From assembly GCA_049334165.1 (NCBI GenBank), contig JBEGHD010000007.1: 64,000 nt of DNA; one strand, given 5' to 3'. This DNA is from JBEGHD01 sp049334165 (GTDB lineage: Bacteria > Bacteroidota > Bacteroidia > Flavobacteriales_D > Sanyastnellaceae). Positions 34,766-44,018 of this stretch are shown here, piece after piece (the first letter of the stretch is position 1; each line of letters opens with the position of its first letter). The position numbers and the translations under genes were made by a program. Below the pieces are notes generated by a model that worked only from the letters and a program-made list of their open reading frames with translations, was not told the origin of the DNA and searched no databases.

Positions 34766-35827
34766 ATGAAAACGATCAAGTTTGCAGTAATCGGTGCTGG
34801 ACACATTGGCAAGAGACATGCTGAGATGGTGCAGCGAAATGAAGAGTCGGAATTAGTTGCTATGTGCGACATCCGATCGAAGGAAGAGTGTGGAGTGGAA
34901 TTCGATATTCCATTTTTTTCGACTCCCGAAGAAATGCTTGCAGCCGACCTGGAAATTGATGCCGTTTGCATTTGTACACCCAACGGACTGCATGCTAAGC
35001 ACGGACTTCTGGCGCTCGACCACAACAAGCATATTGTGATTGAAAAGCCTATGGCGCTGACCAAGTCCGATTGTGAAAAGATGATTTTCAATGCGCTCCA
35101 CCACAGCAAACAAGTTTTCTGTGTAATGCAAAACCGTTACTCTCCTCCTTCGGCCTGGCTCAAGGAAGTTGTGTCTCAGGGCAAACTCGGAGAAATCTAC
35201 ATGGTGCAAACCGACTGCTACTGGAATCGCGATGATCGCTATTACGGAAAAGTGAAGTGGAAAGGCACCAAAGATCTGGACGGTGGAACGATCTTCACGC
35301 AGTTTTCTCACTTCATCGACATCATGTATTGGCTCTTCGGAGATATCGAAAATATTCAGGCGAAGTTTGCGGATTTTAAACACGCTGAGACAACCGATTT
35401 TGAAGACTCCGGTTTTGTGAGCTTTGATTTCACCAATGGAGGAATTGGAAGTTTTAACTTCAGCACTGCCGTTAATAATCAAAATTTCGAGAGCAGCATG
35501 ACCATCATTGGTGAGAAAGGCACGGTGAAAGTCGGAGGTCAGTACATGAATGAGGTTGTTTATTGCGATATCGAAAATTACGAAATGCCAGAGCTGCCTC
35601 CTTCAAATCCGGCCAATGACTACGGTGCTTACAAGGGGTCTGCTGCCAATCACGTTTACATTATTGAGAACGTGGTCGACACGTTGCTCGGCAGAACAAA
35701 AATCACCACCAATGCACTCGAGGGGTTAAAGGTTGTGGAGATTATTGAGCGGATGTATCAGGCAGGAAATTTTGATAAGAAAAGAGCTGCAACTGCTGAG
35801 AAAAAGGCCGTTGAGAGCGAAAGCTAA
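34766..35827 (+). CDS. Gfo/Idh/MocA family oxidoreductase
   Basis: This 353-residue protein has a Rossmann domain with GAGHIGKRHAE (11-21) and the conserved EKPMALT near 92, followed by an alpha/beta C-terminal domain. The family oxidises or reduces sugars using NAD(P). It resembles WlbA-type UDP-N-acetylglucosaminuronate 3-dehydrogenases, and the adjoining polysaccharide genes make a nucleotide-sugar role plausible, though those genes lie on the opposite strand. The exact substrate is not shown. Confidence 0.88.
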   Translation: MKTIKFAVIGAGHIGKRHAEMVQRNEESELVAMCDIRSKEECGVEFDIPFFSTPEEMLAADLEIDAVCICTPNGLHAKHGLLALDHNKHIVIEKPMALTKSDCEKMIFNALHHSKQVFCVMQNRYSPPSAWLKEVVSQGKLGEIYMVQTDCYWNRDDRYYGKVKWKGTKDLDGGTIFTQFSHFIDIMYWLFGDIENIQAKFADFKHAETTDFEDSGFVSFDFTNGGIGSFNFSTAVNNQNFESSMTIIGEKGTVKVGGQYMNEVVYCDIENYEMPELPPSNPANDYGAYKGSAANHVYIIENVVDTLLGRTKITTNALEGLKVVEIIERMYQAGNFDKKRAATAEKKAVESES

Positions 35828-35836
35828 ACCTTCGGC

Positions 35837-36919
35837 TTATTTTAACGAGAGCTCATCATAAATATCATTCATGATTTTGACGCTATTCGACCAATTGTAG
35901 TTGGACTCAACGAACTTCCGTCCGTTTCTACCTAATGTTTGGCGTTCTTCTTTATTCTTTGCTAGATGCAGTAATTTCTCTGCTACCAGTTCATGGTCTT
36001 CGGCATCCACAATTTGGCCAGTAATACTATTTTTAACGACTTCTGTTAGACCGCCAATATTATTTACCATTACGGGTAATCCGCAAGAAGATGCCTCCAG
36101 AATGGCTACTCCAAAACTTTCCTCTCTGGAAAAAGCGCAGAAAATGTCAAAAGTATTTAGTGCGTTAGCTACCTTTTCATGGTCCACAAATCCCTTAAAA
36201 AAAACTGAATCTTGTACGCCTAGCTTTTGAGCGAGCGACCTTAACTCATCTAGCTGCGATCCTTTTCCGTAAATATGACATTCAGAGCTGGGGAAATCTT
36301 TGTGGAAGATGGAGAAGGCTTTGATCAGATGATCAATACCGTAAACCACTTCGAGACTTTTTACTGTTCCAAGTATGAATTTGTCTTTGTTGACAGGGGC
36401 TGGAGTGAACTTATCAACCCGAATTCCAAAAGGAGTAACTCGGACATTCTTGTTCGTGTAATTCTGAATTTCTTCAACCATAACATCGCTTGTACTCAAG
36501 ATCACTTTTGCTTTTCGAAAAACAAATTTTAAAAGTGCTCGATGAAGTAGGGACCTTTTGGGGAAGTCGTAAACATCAGAACCCCAGGCAGAAACTAAAT
36601 AATTCGAAGCGTTTAACTGGGCGCCAAAGAAGCCATAACTAGATGCATAATGGGCATGTACTATGTCTGGTTGAAAGGATCGATAAGCTGATGTTAATAA
36701 GTTAAATCTTAATAAGTAACTGATTTTGCTTTTCCTGGGCTTTTCGGGAGTGAAAATGACTACCCCGGCATCCTTGTATTCCTTTAGCCAGCTTTTATTA
36801 TCTACAGGGTTGAAAGAGAACACTCCTAACTCATGTTGCTTGCTCAGCTCTAAAATCCATTTTTTCAAATGAATGGAATTGATGTCTCCCAGAAGTAAAA
36901 TGCGTTTTTTACTATTCAT
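35837..36919 (-). CDS. Glycosyltransferase family 4 protein
   Basis: This 360-residue GT-B enzyme has an N-terminal acceptor domain and a C-terminal nucleotide-sugar domain with the GT4 glutamate motif EESFGVAILEASSCG and the following GGLTEVV. It acts at the cytoplasmic face in polysaccharide assembly. It is the last gene of the AT-rich polysaccharide block and ends nine bases from the convergent Gfo/Idh gene. Donor sugar unknown. Confidence 0.87.
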   Translation of the reverse strand: MNSKKRILLLGDINSIHLKKWILELSKQHELGVFSFNPVDNKSWLKEYKDAGVVIFTPEKPRKSKISYLLRFNLLTSAYRSFQPDIVHAHYASSYGFFGAQLNASNYLVSAWGSDVYDFPKRSLLHRALLKFVFRKAKVILSTSDVMVEEIQNYTNKNVRVTPFGIRVDKFTPAPVNKDKFILGTVKSLEVVYGIDHLIKAFSIFHKDFPSSECHIYGKGSQLDELRSLAQKLGVQDSVFFKGFVDHEKVANALNTFDIFCAFSREESFGVAILEASSCGLPVMVNNIGGLTEVVKNSITGQIVDAEDHELVAEKLLHLAKNKEERQTLGRNGRKFVESNYNWSNSVKIMNDIYDELSLK

Positions 36920-36951
36920 TTCATTGCTGCCTTAGCGGACCGTGTTTTCTA

Positions 36952-38049
36952 TCATCCATTTGCACTGAGTTCTTTAATTAACTCAACTAATTTTTCCATT
37001 TGTCTACCTCGAGAATACTTATTTACAAATTCTTCATCCGGCTCTGTATATCTATGCTCCTTAATTTTTACTAATGTTTTTTCAATTTCCAATTGGTTGT
37101 TTTCCGACCAAAATACGTTGGGGTATCCCTTCAATTCATCGTGGATTGACCCACGATTCATGTGTTTGTCGGATATTATCAAAATGGGTTTCTTGCAGCG
37201 TATGTAATCAAAGAGTTTCGTTGTCGACTGAAAATCTTCTCCATAAGTTTGAACAACACCCACGTCCGACTTTGCAATTGCACGGATGGATTCCTTATAG
37301 GTCACGAGACCATAATCTTTCACCTCTTTGTCGCAATTTGAAAGTTGCGCACCATCAGCTCCATAGTAATTCAGAACACTACTATGATTATGGACTGCCT
37401 TACATAAGTGAATAGGATCAAAATAAAATTTACCTGTGTAGATCAGATTGAGTTTATCTGACAAATCAGGCTTTTTTAAATCTATTTCGACTTTCTCATC
37501 AAAACCATTTTGAATGATAGCGTTCCTTTTTTTATCAAAATCTTCAATGAGTTCAGAACAGTAGCGGTTCACAGTAATTAATGCATCTGCCTGCTTGTTA
37601 AACCTTTTCTCAAAGAATTTCTTAACAGCTATGATTGGTCGCTTATTCTGAAATCCAGGATTGTTGGCAAAGGGGTCTCTGTAGTCGAGGATTACGTTAC
37701 AATCGAACTTTTCTTTTAACCAACTTGTAATGCCGAAATGCATAAATGGCCCACCTGTTATGATCACAGTGTCTGGAATGAATCCTCTTTCCTCGTTTAA
37801 AAAGGACTTTAAATTTTCTTTCCAGAGTAAACCTTCATCTTTTATAAACCTGGAAATCTTCGGCTTTTGGTTTGTCGGTACATAGTGAACTTGGTCAGTC
37901 TTCGTATCGGGGTTAGCTGTCAATACTTCAACATTACAATTCATTTGAGAAGGAAGGTTTTGAAACCAGTAGGTTGCACGTAGAGCTCCCACTCGTTTAT
38001 CTGGAGAAAAGTAATAGGCGATAAGCAGAATGTTTGACTTCTTACTCAA
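36952..38049 (-). CDS. Glycosyltransferase (GT-B, family 4-like)
   Basis: This 365-residue protein begins LLIAYYFSPDKRVGALRATYW, a start typical of polysaccharide glycosyltransferases of this group. It contains an SDVGVVQTYGEDFQSTTKLFDY donor-site region and IRCKKPILIIS. Its start overlaps the end of the next gene upstream by eight bases (38042-38049). The usual GT4 double-Glu motif is poorly kept, so specificity is unclear. The gene is AT-rich like its neighbours. Confidence 0.75.
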   Translation of the reverse strand: MSKKSNILLIAYYFSPDKRVGALRATYWFQNLPSQMNCNVEVLTANPDTKTDQVHYVPTNQKPKISRFIKDEGLLWKENLKSFLNEERGFIPDTVIITGGPFMHFGITSWLKEKFDCNVILDYRDPFANNPGFQNKRPIIAVKKFFEKRFNKQADALITVNRYCSELIEDFDKKRNAIIQNGFDEKVEIDLKKPDLSDKLNLIYTGKFYFDPIHLCKAVHNHSSVLNYYGADGAQLSNCDKEVKDYGLVTYKESIRAIAKSDVGVVQTYGEDFQSTTKLFDYIRCKKPILIISDKHMNRGSIHDELKGYPNVFWSENNQLEIEKTLVKIKEHRYTEPDEEFVNKYSRGRQMEKLVELIKELSANG

Positions 38050-38965
38050 TTATAGAATGTATTTCATTAATTAATTTCGAAAACACATAATCTGAGTTAA
38101 ACTCTTTCTCTATAAACAGCTTCCCTTTTTGGTTAAACTCATACTTTCCTTTTTTAAAATCGGCATTCATTTCTGTCAATGCGTTTTCTAGCTCATCTTG
38201 ACCAGAACAGTAGATGCAGTTTGGATAAGGATGATTGTATAGAACTTGCTTACCTCTGGCGAGGCTTTCTAGTACAAAATTAGATAATCCATCATGTTGA
38301 GGAACTCTTATAGTCGCGTGACAGTTGTCAAACTGAAAATCCATGTCATCAACCCAACCTAAGGCTTCCAAATTCTCTGGTAAAGGTTGATACTTTTTTG
38401 CTGTTGCTCCTACAATGGTAAAGTCGATTTCGGGAAAGTTTTTAGCTAAATCAATTACTTTCGGTAGGCCATAAAATTCAGAGCGATTTTCGGGCATGTA
38501 ACTCAAGATTCTTAGCCTATTGCTATCTGGAGCAGTTAAGGCATAGCTTCTATCAAAAGAGGCGAAATTAACGATCCTGGCATCAATTTCTATTTGTTTT
38601 AACTCGTCCTGGATCCAATTGACTTCGCAAAAATGATTGACTTTATCTAAATAATCCTCTTTATAGATGCCACTTTGATAGGCTTCCGTAGATTTTAGGA
38701 CATCCGTTCCTACCCAATGCATAATACAATTCACATTGTTTTTTAAGGCAATATCAAAAACTCTACTTTTACTCAGTGTACCGTTGATTGAGTAGATTAC
38801 ATCTGCTTTAGGTATCAGGAACAAGCCTTTTAATTGATCCTTGCGACTGGTATATGTGTCCAGGTGAATGACATTCCAACTCTCCATCCTTGGCTTGAGT
38901 GCTTCTGCCAATCTTTTAGCAAACAGTGGTAATCCGACTATTATTATTCTTCGCTTTTTGCCCAT
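38042..38965 (-). CDS. Probable glycosyltransferase (GT-B type)
   Basis: This 307-residue protein begins with a basic KKRRIIIVGLPLFAKRL strand and contains HWVGTDVLKS, a segment seen in family-4-like glycosyltransferases, and a C-terminal PQHDGLSNFVLESLARGKQV that fits a sugar-nucleotide site. It overlaps both neighbours (8 and 22 bases), so the block is translated as a chain. It is the most divergent of the three transferases, and its sugar and acceptor are unknown. Confidence 0.7.
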   Translation of the reverse strand: MGKKRRIIIVGLPLFAKRLAEALKPRMESWNVIHLDTYTSRKDQLKGLFLIPKADVIYSINGTLSKSRVFDIALKNNVNCIMHWVGTDVLKSTEAYQSGIYKEDYLDKVNHFCEVNWIQDELKQIEIDARIVNFASFDRSYALTAPDSNRLRILSYMPENRSEFYGLPKVIDLAKNFPEIDFTIVGATAKKYQPLPENLEALGWVDDMDFQFDNCHATIRVPQHDGLSNFVLESLARGKQVLYNHPYPNCIYCSGQDELENALTEMNADFKKGKYEFNQKGKLFIEKEFNSDYVFSKLINEIHSIIE

Positions 38966-39534
38966 TGAGAGTAAGTCTTTTTCAGGATGTCATGTGCCTC
39001 TAAAAATTTTTGATCTAAATCTCTTGTATCTCCAATTCTTACAGCAGGATTTCCGGCTATTATTGAGAAATCAGGGTAAGTCCCTTTCACCAAAGAGTGG
39101 CTTTGAACGAGTGAGCCCTTTCCGATAAACGTATCAGGCATAATGGTGGAATGCGGTCCAATAAAACTATACTCTTCGATAACGACTTTTCCTTTTTTAT
39201 AGCCCACCAGGTTAGATTCATTTCTATAGTTCTCACGATACAACCGAATTGAAACGTGGCTACTGTGGGTCAAAATGGATATATAGTTTGTGATTTGAGT
39301 GCCCTTTTTTATCTCTATTCCATTTGAGGCTTCAATGAAATTGAAATGACCAATAAAAACATCATCATCTAAGGTGAGATTAGCTTCAGAGTTTATCGTT
39401 GATGAAGTGCTAATCCGAGTATTGACTAGCTTTTTGCCTTGATTTATAACGCCATAGACCATTTTAGGCTGACAAGCCTTATATCTTTTCCAGGCACGCT
39501 TAAATAAAAAGTTCCTATAAATTCTTCTGAGCAC
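38944..39534 (-). CDS. Hexapeptide-repeat acyltransferase
   Basis: This 196-residue left-handed beta-helix protein has imperfect hexapeptide repeats (about 55-165), including IGPHSTIMPDTFIGKGSLV, and the C-terminal SIIAGNPAVRIG typical of sugar O-acetyltransferases. It probably adds acetyl groups to a polysaccharide sugar. Its end overlaps the following transferase gene by 22 bases. Confidence 0.85.
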   Translation of the reverse strand: MLRRIYRNFLFKRAWKRYKACQPKMVYGVINQGKKLVNTRISTSSTINSEANLTLDDDVFIGHFNFIEASNGIEIKKGTQITNYISILTHSSHVSIRLYRENYRNESNLVGYKKGKVVIEEYSFIGPHSTIMPDTFIGKGSLVQSHSLVKGTYPDFSIIAGNPAVRIGDTRDLDQKFLEAHDILKKTYSQWAKSEE

Positions 39535-39586
39535 TGAAATAATATTTAAAGGTTTTCAATTATCACTAATCATTTGAGTTCAAGCT

Positions 39587-40882
39587 TCAGTTCTCAACTG
39601 CTTGATTGCGGTCATAATTTAAAGTTAGACGAAATTTAATAATGGTTACAATCACAAGGTAAAAGGTCATTGACAGACTTATGATGTAGAACATCGAAAT
39701 GATGTCAAAATATCCTTTCAACTGAAGAATAGGAAGGATTCCAAATCCAATTACCTGAATAATTGTGCTGACTAAGCCTAGCCAGAAAAACAGAACTTGC
39801 TTTTTAAATACCAGCGGTAACGTTGATATAGGAGACGTTACAAGATTGATCATGAGCCAGGGTGCCAGGATTTCTGCAATTTGACCGGCAAGCACCCAGT
39901 TATCACCGAAAACAAATACAAAAATTGGTTCACCAAAGAAAAAGACAATTGAAAAAGGAATTAAGGAAAGAGCAGACAGTAATGCTACAGTTTTCTTAAG
40001 AGTTGGATACATTTTCCTTTTCTCAGCATACATCTTAGAAGCTTTCTGAAAGAAGACCTGGCCAATTGATGTTCCTATCAGCATCAAGGGAAGTCTTAGC
40101 ATTCTGAATGACAAGTCATAGGATCCAAAAACACTTTCAGTGAAAAATTCAATCATAAAGAATGCAATGAGTAATTCTCTGCCATGGTCTAGAAGTGAAT
40201 GAGGAAGATTTACTCTGGGAAATTCACGATACTGCCTTGATAAAACCTTCATTTTGGCTCCCGATCGATTGTTCTCTTCAGACCTCGAAACGTTGAAGAA
40301 ATTCTTTAGGAATGAAGTACACGATACTATTACGCCAATTACTGTCGCAATGATGAGACCAATCGCCCCGAAATTTAACAGACCTGCGACCAGTTTTAAG
40401 CCATTGGCGGTCGATGAGTGAAGGATTTTAGAATATGAAATGACTTTGAAATTCTCCTTGCGAATAGCCCAATTGCTAGCGATGTTCCTGAAAATCATGA
40501 AAGCAGAGCCGGCTATAATCAAGAGCAAATAGAAAAGTGTATCAGTTTTTACACCACTAAATACCCAATAGATGGCACCTATGAGAATGGTTGCAACAAT
40601 TGTCCAAAAGGCTATTCTTAAGGATAGCCAAAATAATTGAAATGCATGACTGTCTTTTTTTTCTAACGGAATAGTCAACTCGTATCTAGCTGTCGCTATT
40701 ACAGTGATAAAGGCTGTGATTCTAATGTACATGGCCAGCTCGCCAAAGTCTTCTGGTGTATAAAAGAACTGCGTTAAAAGAGGAGTGACAGCATAACTTA
40801 TGGCCTGTGCTATTACGGTCCCAGAAGTGAGGACCATAACAGATCTAATGAAGCTTGATTTTAGATTTAAGTCTTGAAACAT
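39587..40882 (-). CDS. Polysaccharide flippase (Wzx-like, MATE/MOP superfamily)
   Basis: This 431-residue integral membrane protein has about twelve hydrophobic segments and begins with a basic-hydrophobic start then SGTVIAQAISYAVTPLLTQFF, the typical Wzx opening. It moves lipid-linked glycan units across the inner membrane. It is the first gene of the AT-rich unit. No Wzy polymerase, priming transferase or nucleotide-sugar synthase is seen in the block, so the rest of the pathway is elsewhere. Confidence 0.88.
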   Translation of the reverse strand: MFQDLNLKSSFIRSVMVLTSGTVIAQAISYAVTPLLTQFFYTPEDFGELAMYIRITAFITVIATARYELTIPLEKKDSHAFQLFWLSLRIAFWTIVATILIGAIYWVFSGVKTDTLFYLLLIIAGSAFMIFRNIASNWAIRKENFKVISYSKILHSSTANGLKLVAGLLNFGAIGLIIATVIGVIVSCTSFLKNFFNVSRSEENNRSGAKMKVLSRQYREFPRVNLPHSLLDHGRELLIAFFMIEFFTESVFGSYDLSFRMLRLPLMLIGTSIGQVFFQKASKMYAEKRKMYPTLKKTVALLSALSLIPFSIVFFFGEPIFVFVFGDNWVLAGQIAEILAPWLMINLVTSPISTLPLVFKKQVLFFWLGLVSTIIQVIGFGILPILQLKGYFDIISMFYIISLSMTFYLVIVTIIKFRLTLNYDRNQAVEN

Positions 40883-41179
40883 TCTCTTCTACAATCGAAT
40901 GCTAAATTAGAATATCCTTGGAAGGTTCCCCGTGAAATAAGTATTTAAAGTTGATGCTTTCCAAAGGCACTGCGCTCTATGTGACAAAGGCATTCATTTG
41001 ATTTTTAATGATCCGAAACCTGTTGGGTGGTTTTTAGAATTTACGTTGTAGCATTTTACCTTGAGGAAGCGATTTGGAAACCACCAGGGGTCAGTAAATT
41101 ACATAGGGAAAATGAACAAAAAAGGCATGGAGGAGCTAATGTGTTTCACTTTTCCAAAACACGCTTATCTTTACCCGCA
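40883..41179 (+). other. Intergenic region between flippase and FemAB-like gene
   Basis: No gene was recognised. A near-consensus -7 element TATCTTTA (41165-41172) lies just before the FemAB-like ATG, so an almost leaderless transcript is possible. An open frame from 41027 upstream of that ATG has no family-like content. Confidence 0.5.
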
Positions 41180-42148
41180 ATGAAGGTTAAAGAAATTTCC
41201 ACTCAATCTTTTGCTGAATTTGCCAGAAGCAACAATGATTCTCAGAGTGTCTTTAATACCGAAAAGTGGATGAACCTTTTTGGTGATCAGCTGAGTTGCT
41301 TTGGAATTCTGGATCCTCAGGGAAAAACGATAGCTGGCTTTTACCTTTTTCGAGATAAGATCAAAGGATTTACCTTTTATCGCAATCCACCTTTTACACC
41401 TCACAATGGTTTTGTCTTTGTAAACTCCGGCACCAACCCGGCAAAGCGGTTAGGTAAAGAAAAGAAAGTGGTGCGGGCAATGGCCGACAAACTTGCTGAG
41501 CTTGCCCGAAAAAATATCGTAACAGTTTCACTTCCACAAAGCTTGCAGGATTTGCAGCCTTTTAGCTGGAATGACTTTAAAATCGTGCCGCAGTACACTT
41601 ATATTCACGACCTGGAAAGGAGTGAAGAGGAACTGTTTGATTGCTTTTCACCAGAAACCCGAAATAGCATCCGCAAAGCGCAAAAAGACGGTGTGGAAAT
41701 TGACCAGTCGCACGATCCTGAATTGGCTAAAAAGATAATCGTTGAAAATCTGGAGAGGAAAGCTGCAAAAATTGAAAAGTACTGGCTCGACAAAATTTTC
41801 TCGGATTTTCTCACCCCGGAAAACAGCTTCATGACCTTTACTCAGAAAAGGGAACAAACACTGGGAGTAGCCGTCTGTGTTTTTGATCAACAAGCAGCAT
41901 ATTACATACTCGGAGGAGTCGACCAAAAGATTGAAAACATAGGTGCCGGCCCTCTGGGCATCTGGAGTTCGATGCTGCGAGCTAAGTCTTTAGGGCTAAA
42001 AATATTTGACTTTGAAGGCTCAATGATTCCTGAAGTAGAGCGTTTCTTTCGCTCCTTTGGACCGCAGCAAAAAACTTACTTCTCGGTCAATAAAGCCTCT
42101 TTTTGGAAAGAAGTTCTACTCAAGAAAGGCCGGAGGTCGAAGTTTTAA
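41180..42148 (+). CDS. FemAB/GNAT-like acyl- or aminoacyltransferase
   Basis: This 322-residue protein has a tandem GNAT fold of the BioF2/FemAB type. The middle region YIHDLERSEEELFDCFSPETRNSIRKA (about 140-165) matches the family, and the C-terminal part IWSSMLRAKSLGLKIFDFEGS fits the second GNAT domain. Members transfer amino acids or acyl groups to cell-wall or polysaccharide components. The ATG at 41180 is preferred, and a 51-codon upstream extension is rejected. The stop shares the bases TTAA with the stop of the convergent phosphatase gene. Confidence 0.8.
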   Translation: MKVKEISTQSFAEFARSNNDSQSVFNTEKWMNLFGDQLSCFGILDPQGKTIAGFYLFRDKIKGFTFYRNPPFTPHNGFVFVNSGTNPAKRLGKEKKVVRAMADKLAELARKNIVTVSLPQSLQDLQPFSWNDFKIVPQYTYIHDLERSEEELFDCFSPETRNSIRKAQKDGVEIDQSHDPELAKKIIVENLERKAAKIEKYWLDKIFSDFLTPENSFMTFTQKREQTLGVAVCVFDQQAAYYILGGVDQKIENIGAGPLGIWSSMLRAKSLGLKIFDFEGSMIPEVERFFRSFGPQQKTYFSVNKASFWKEVLLKKGRRSKF

Positions 42149-43890
42149 ATTTCCACTCCCATCACCAAAATGTCATCTACCTGAGCGTAGGTTCCTTTCC
42201 AGTCCTGAAGGCTGTTTTTGATGCTCGACTCCTGGTCAAAGAAGCTGCAACCCTGAATATCTGCCAGTAGTTGCTTGAATCTTTTTCTTGTAAACTTCTT
42301 GTTCTTGGGGCCGCCAAATTGATCTGTGAAACCATCGGTGTGCAAATAAATCCTGTCTCCTTTAGCTAGTGGGCGAACGTGTTCAGTGAATTTTTTATGC
42401 TCAACTTTAAAAGTTCCGCCTATTGAAAGCCTGTCTCCACGCAGTTCTTCAATTTCGCCATCTCTGACAAAGTATGCCGTTTGAAGAGCTCCGCTGTGAC
42501 GCATCTCCATTTCGTCAAAATCAAACAGGCAAAGAGAAATATCCATTCCCATACTCACCTGAGTTTCGGTATCGTGTTGTTTGAGCTCAGTAATCACGTA
42601 ATTGTCGAGTGCCTGTAGGATCTCTGCCGGACTCTCCATTTCTTCTTCCTTAATCACCTGATTGAGGATTTTGGAACTTACCATGCTCATAAATGCTCCT
42701 GGAACTCCGTGGCCTGTGCAATCTACTGCTGCTATCCAGCACTTATTTCCTTTTTTGTGGAACCAGTAAAAATCTCCGCTAACGATGTCAAGTGGTCTCA
42801 GGTAGACAAATGCATCACCAAAACCTGAGGCAATTTGAGACTCTGATGGAAGCATCAACTGCTGGATACGTTTTGCAGCGATAATCCCTTCGGTCATGTG
42901 AATGTAGTTGTCGCGAAGCTGGTCAGAGATCAATTGTCGCGATTTGGCCTCTGCCTTCAGTTTTTCATTAACCCGGCTCAATTCATTAGTCCTTATCTCA
43001 ACAGTCTGCTCCAATTGGTTCATAACGCGGTGCAGCCGATCTTCCGAGCGCTTAATCGCTGTCATATCGATGAAGCTCACCGTTAAAAGACTGTCGCTTG
43101 GATGTGATCGATTGACTTTGACTTTGAGTCTGAGGTTCTTTTCTTTTAGGGTTAGAAAGTCTGCCTCGAGAGATATTTGCTCGCTACTCTGACCATCGTA
43201 AAGTCCTGCAATGGCTTTCATAAATGGCAAGCTATCCTCTTCCAGGGTTTTATCGAAATTGGCAACGAGATCAGATTTACTTTGAGCTTCAAAAAGCTGA
43301 ATAGCCTCGTTGTTACACTCGGTTAATCTCAGGCGGTAAAGTTCCTTTGTGCTGCCCTGAGAGTCTGAGGAGTTCATTTTGAAAACGCAAATACCTACAC
43401 CAGCGTTGTTGAAAATAGCTGCGTATCTCGCTTCGCTTTGAGCAATCTCTTCCTGAAATTTTGCTCGTTGAATTTCGTAACGTTTCTTCTCCAGAGCCTG
43501 AGAAACCACCATTCCGAGTCTTGTAAGTGACTTCTTGATGACGTAATTGTCAATTCCGGCTTTTATACAATCTATTGCCGCCTCTTCATCCAGCTCGCCA
43601 GTCACCAAAATAAATGGAATAGACAATCCGAGATCTTTCATTTTGGCGTACGCCTCAAGTGCGTTGTATTGAGGCAAAACAAAGTCTGAAAGGATTACAT
43701 CGGGCTTGTCTCTTTCAAGTGCTTCCTCAAAAGATTCTTTATTGGAGACGTGGTTTATATTGAAGTTGGGAAATCCTTTTTTAAGCTGAGTACTCACAAG
43801 TTCGGCATCGAGCAGGTAGTCTTCAAGCAGAAGAATATTCACTTGTTGATTCTGTGTAGCAAGGTCAACTCCGTTAGTAAAAGTGTTCAC
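42145..43890 (-). CDS. Response regulator with PAS and SpoIIE-type PP2C phosphatase output
   Basis: This 581-residue protein has a receiver domain (about 18-135; phosphoacceptor Asp69 in DVILSDFVLP, Lys119), a PAS-like sensor (about 155-290), a coiled coil (about 290-345) and a SpoIIE/RsbU-type serine phosphatase (about 350-580). The phosphatase has SGDFYWF, VDCTGHGVPGAFMS and QVDDILVMGV supplying the metal-binding Asp residues. Such proteins turn phosphorylation into dephosphorylation of an anti-sigma-antagonist-type partner. No anti-sigma or antagonist gene is nearby. The receiver closely resembles that of the kinase at 45456. Confidence 0.88.
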   Translation of the reverse strand: MNTFTNGVDLATQNQQVNILLLEDYLLDAELVSTQLKKGFPNFNINHVSNKESFEEALERDKPDVILSDFVLPQYNALEAYAKMKDLGLSIPFILVTGELDEEAAIDCIKAGIDNYVIKKSLTRLGMVVSQALEKKRYEIQRAKFQEEIAQSEARYAAIFNNAGVGICVFKMNSSDSQGSTKELYRLRLTECNNEAIQLFEAQSKSDLVANFDKTLEEDSLPFMKAIAGLYDGQSSEQISLEADFLTLKEKNLRLKVKVNRSHPSDSLLTVSFIDMTAIKRSEDRLHRVMNQLEQTVEIRTNELSRVNEKLKAEAKSRQLISDQLRDNYIHMTEGIIAAKRIQQLMLPSESQIASGFGDAFVYLRPLDIVSGDFYWFHKKGNKCWIAAVDCTGHGVPGAFMSMVSSKILNQVIKEEEMESPAEILQALDNYVITELKQHDTETQVSMGMDISLCLFDFDEMEMRHSGALQTAYFVRDGEIEELRGDRLSIGGTFKVEHKKFTEHVRPLAKGDRIYLHTDGFTDQFGGPKNKKFTRKRFKQLLADIQGCSFFDQESSIKNSLQDWKGTYAQVDDILVMGVEI

Positions 43891-43932
43891 TGTCGGGATA
43901 AATTAGGTTATAAATTAGTTTTTAGTTTTAAT

Positions 43933-43940
43933 CAAAATTA
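43933..43940 (-). promoter_or_regulatory. Possible -7 element of the SpoIIE-type gene
   Basis: The minus strand reads TAATTTTG (TAnnTTTG), 43 bases before the ATG at 43890. The surroundings are AT-rich, so a chance match is possible. Confidence 0.45.
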
Positions 43941-44018
43941 TCGTCAAATAATTTTGCGCGTGTCAGCTCACAAACGTGAGACTTGTAGGATAAAAATTAT
44001 AAAAGCGTAGTCACTCAC

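Noticed and set aside
41027..41179. 51-codon upstream extension of the FemAB-like gene
   Set aside because: It has no family-like content, and a near-consensus promoter element lies within it just before the ATG at 41180.
43967..43980. CTCAC-AAAC-GTGAG hairpin downstream of the first NarL-type gene
   Set aside because: The stem is only five bases and no T run follows on the gene's strand, so it is not called a terminator.
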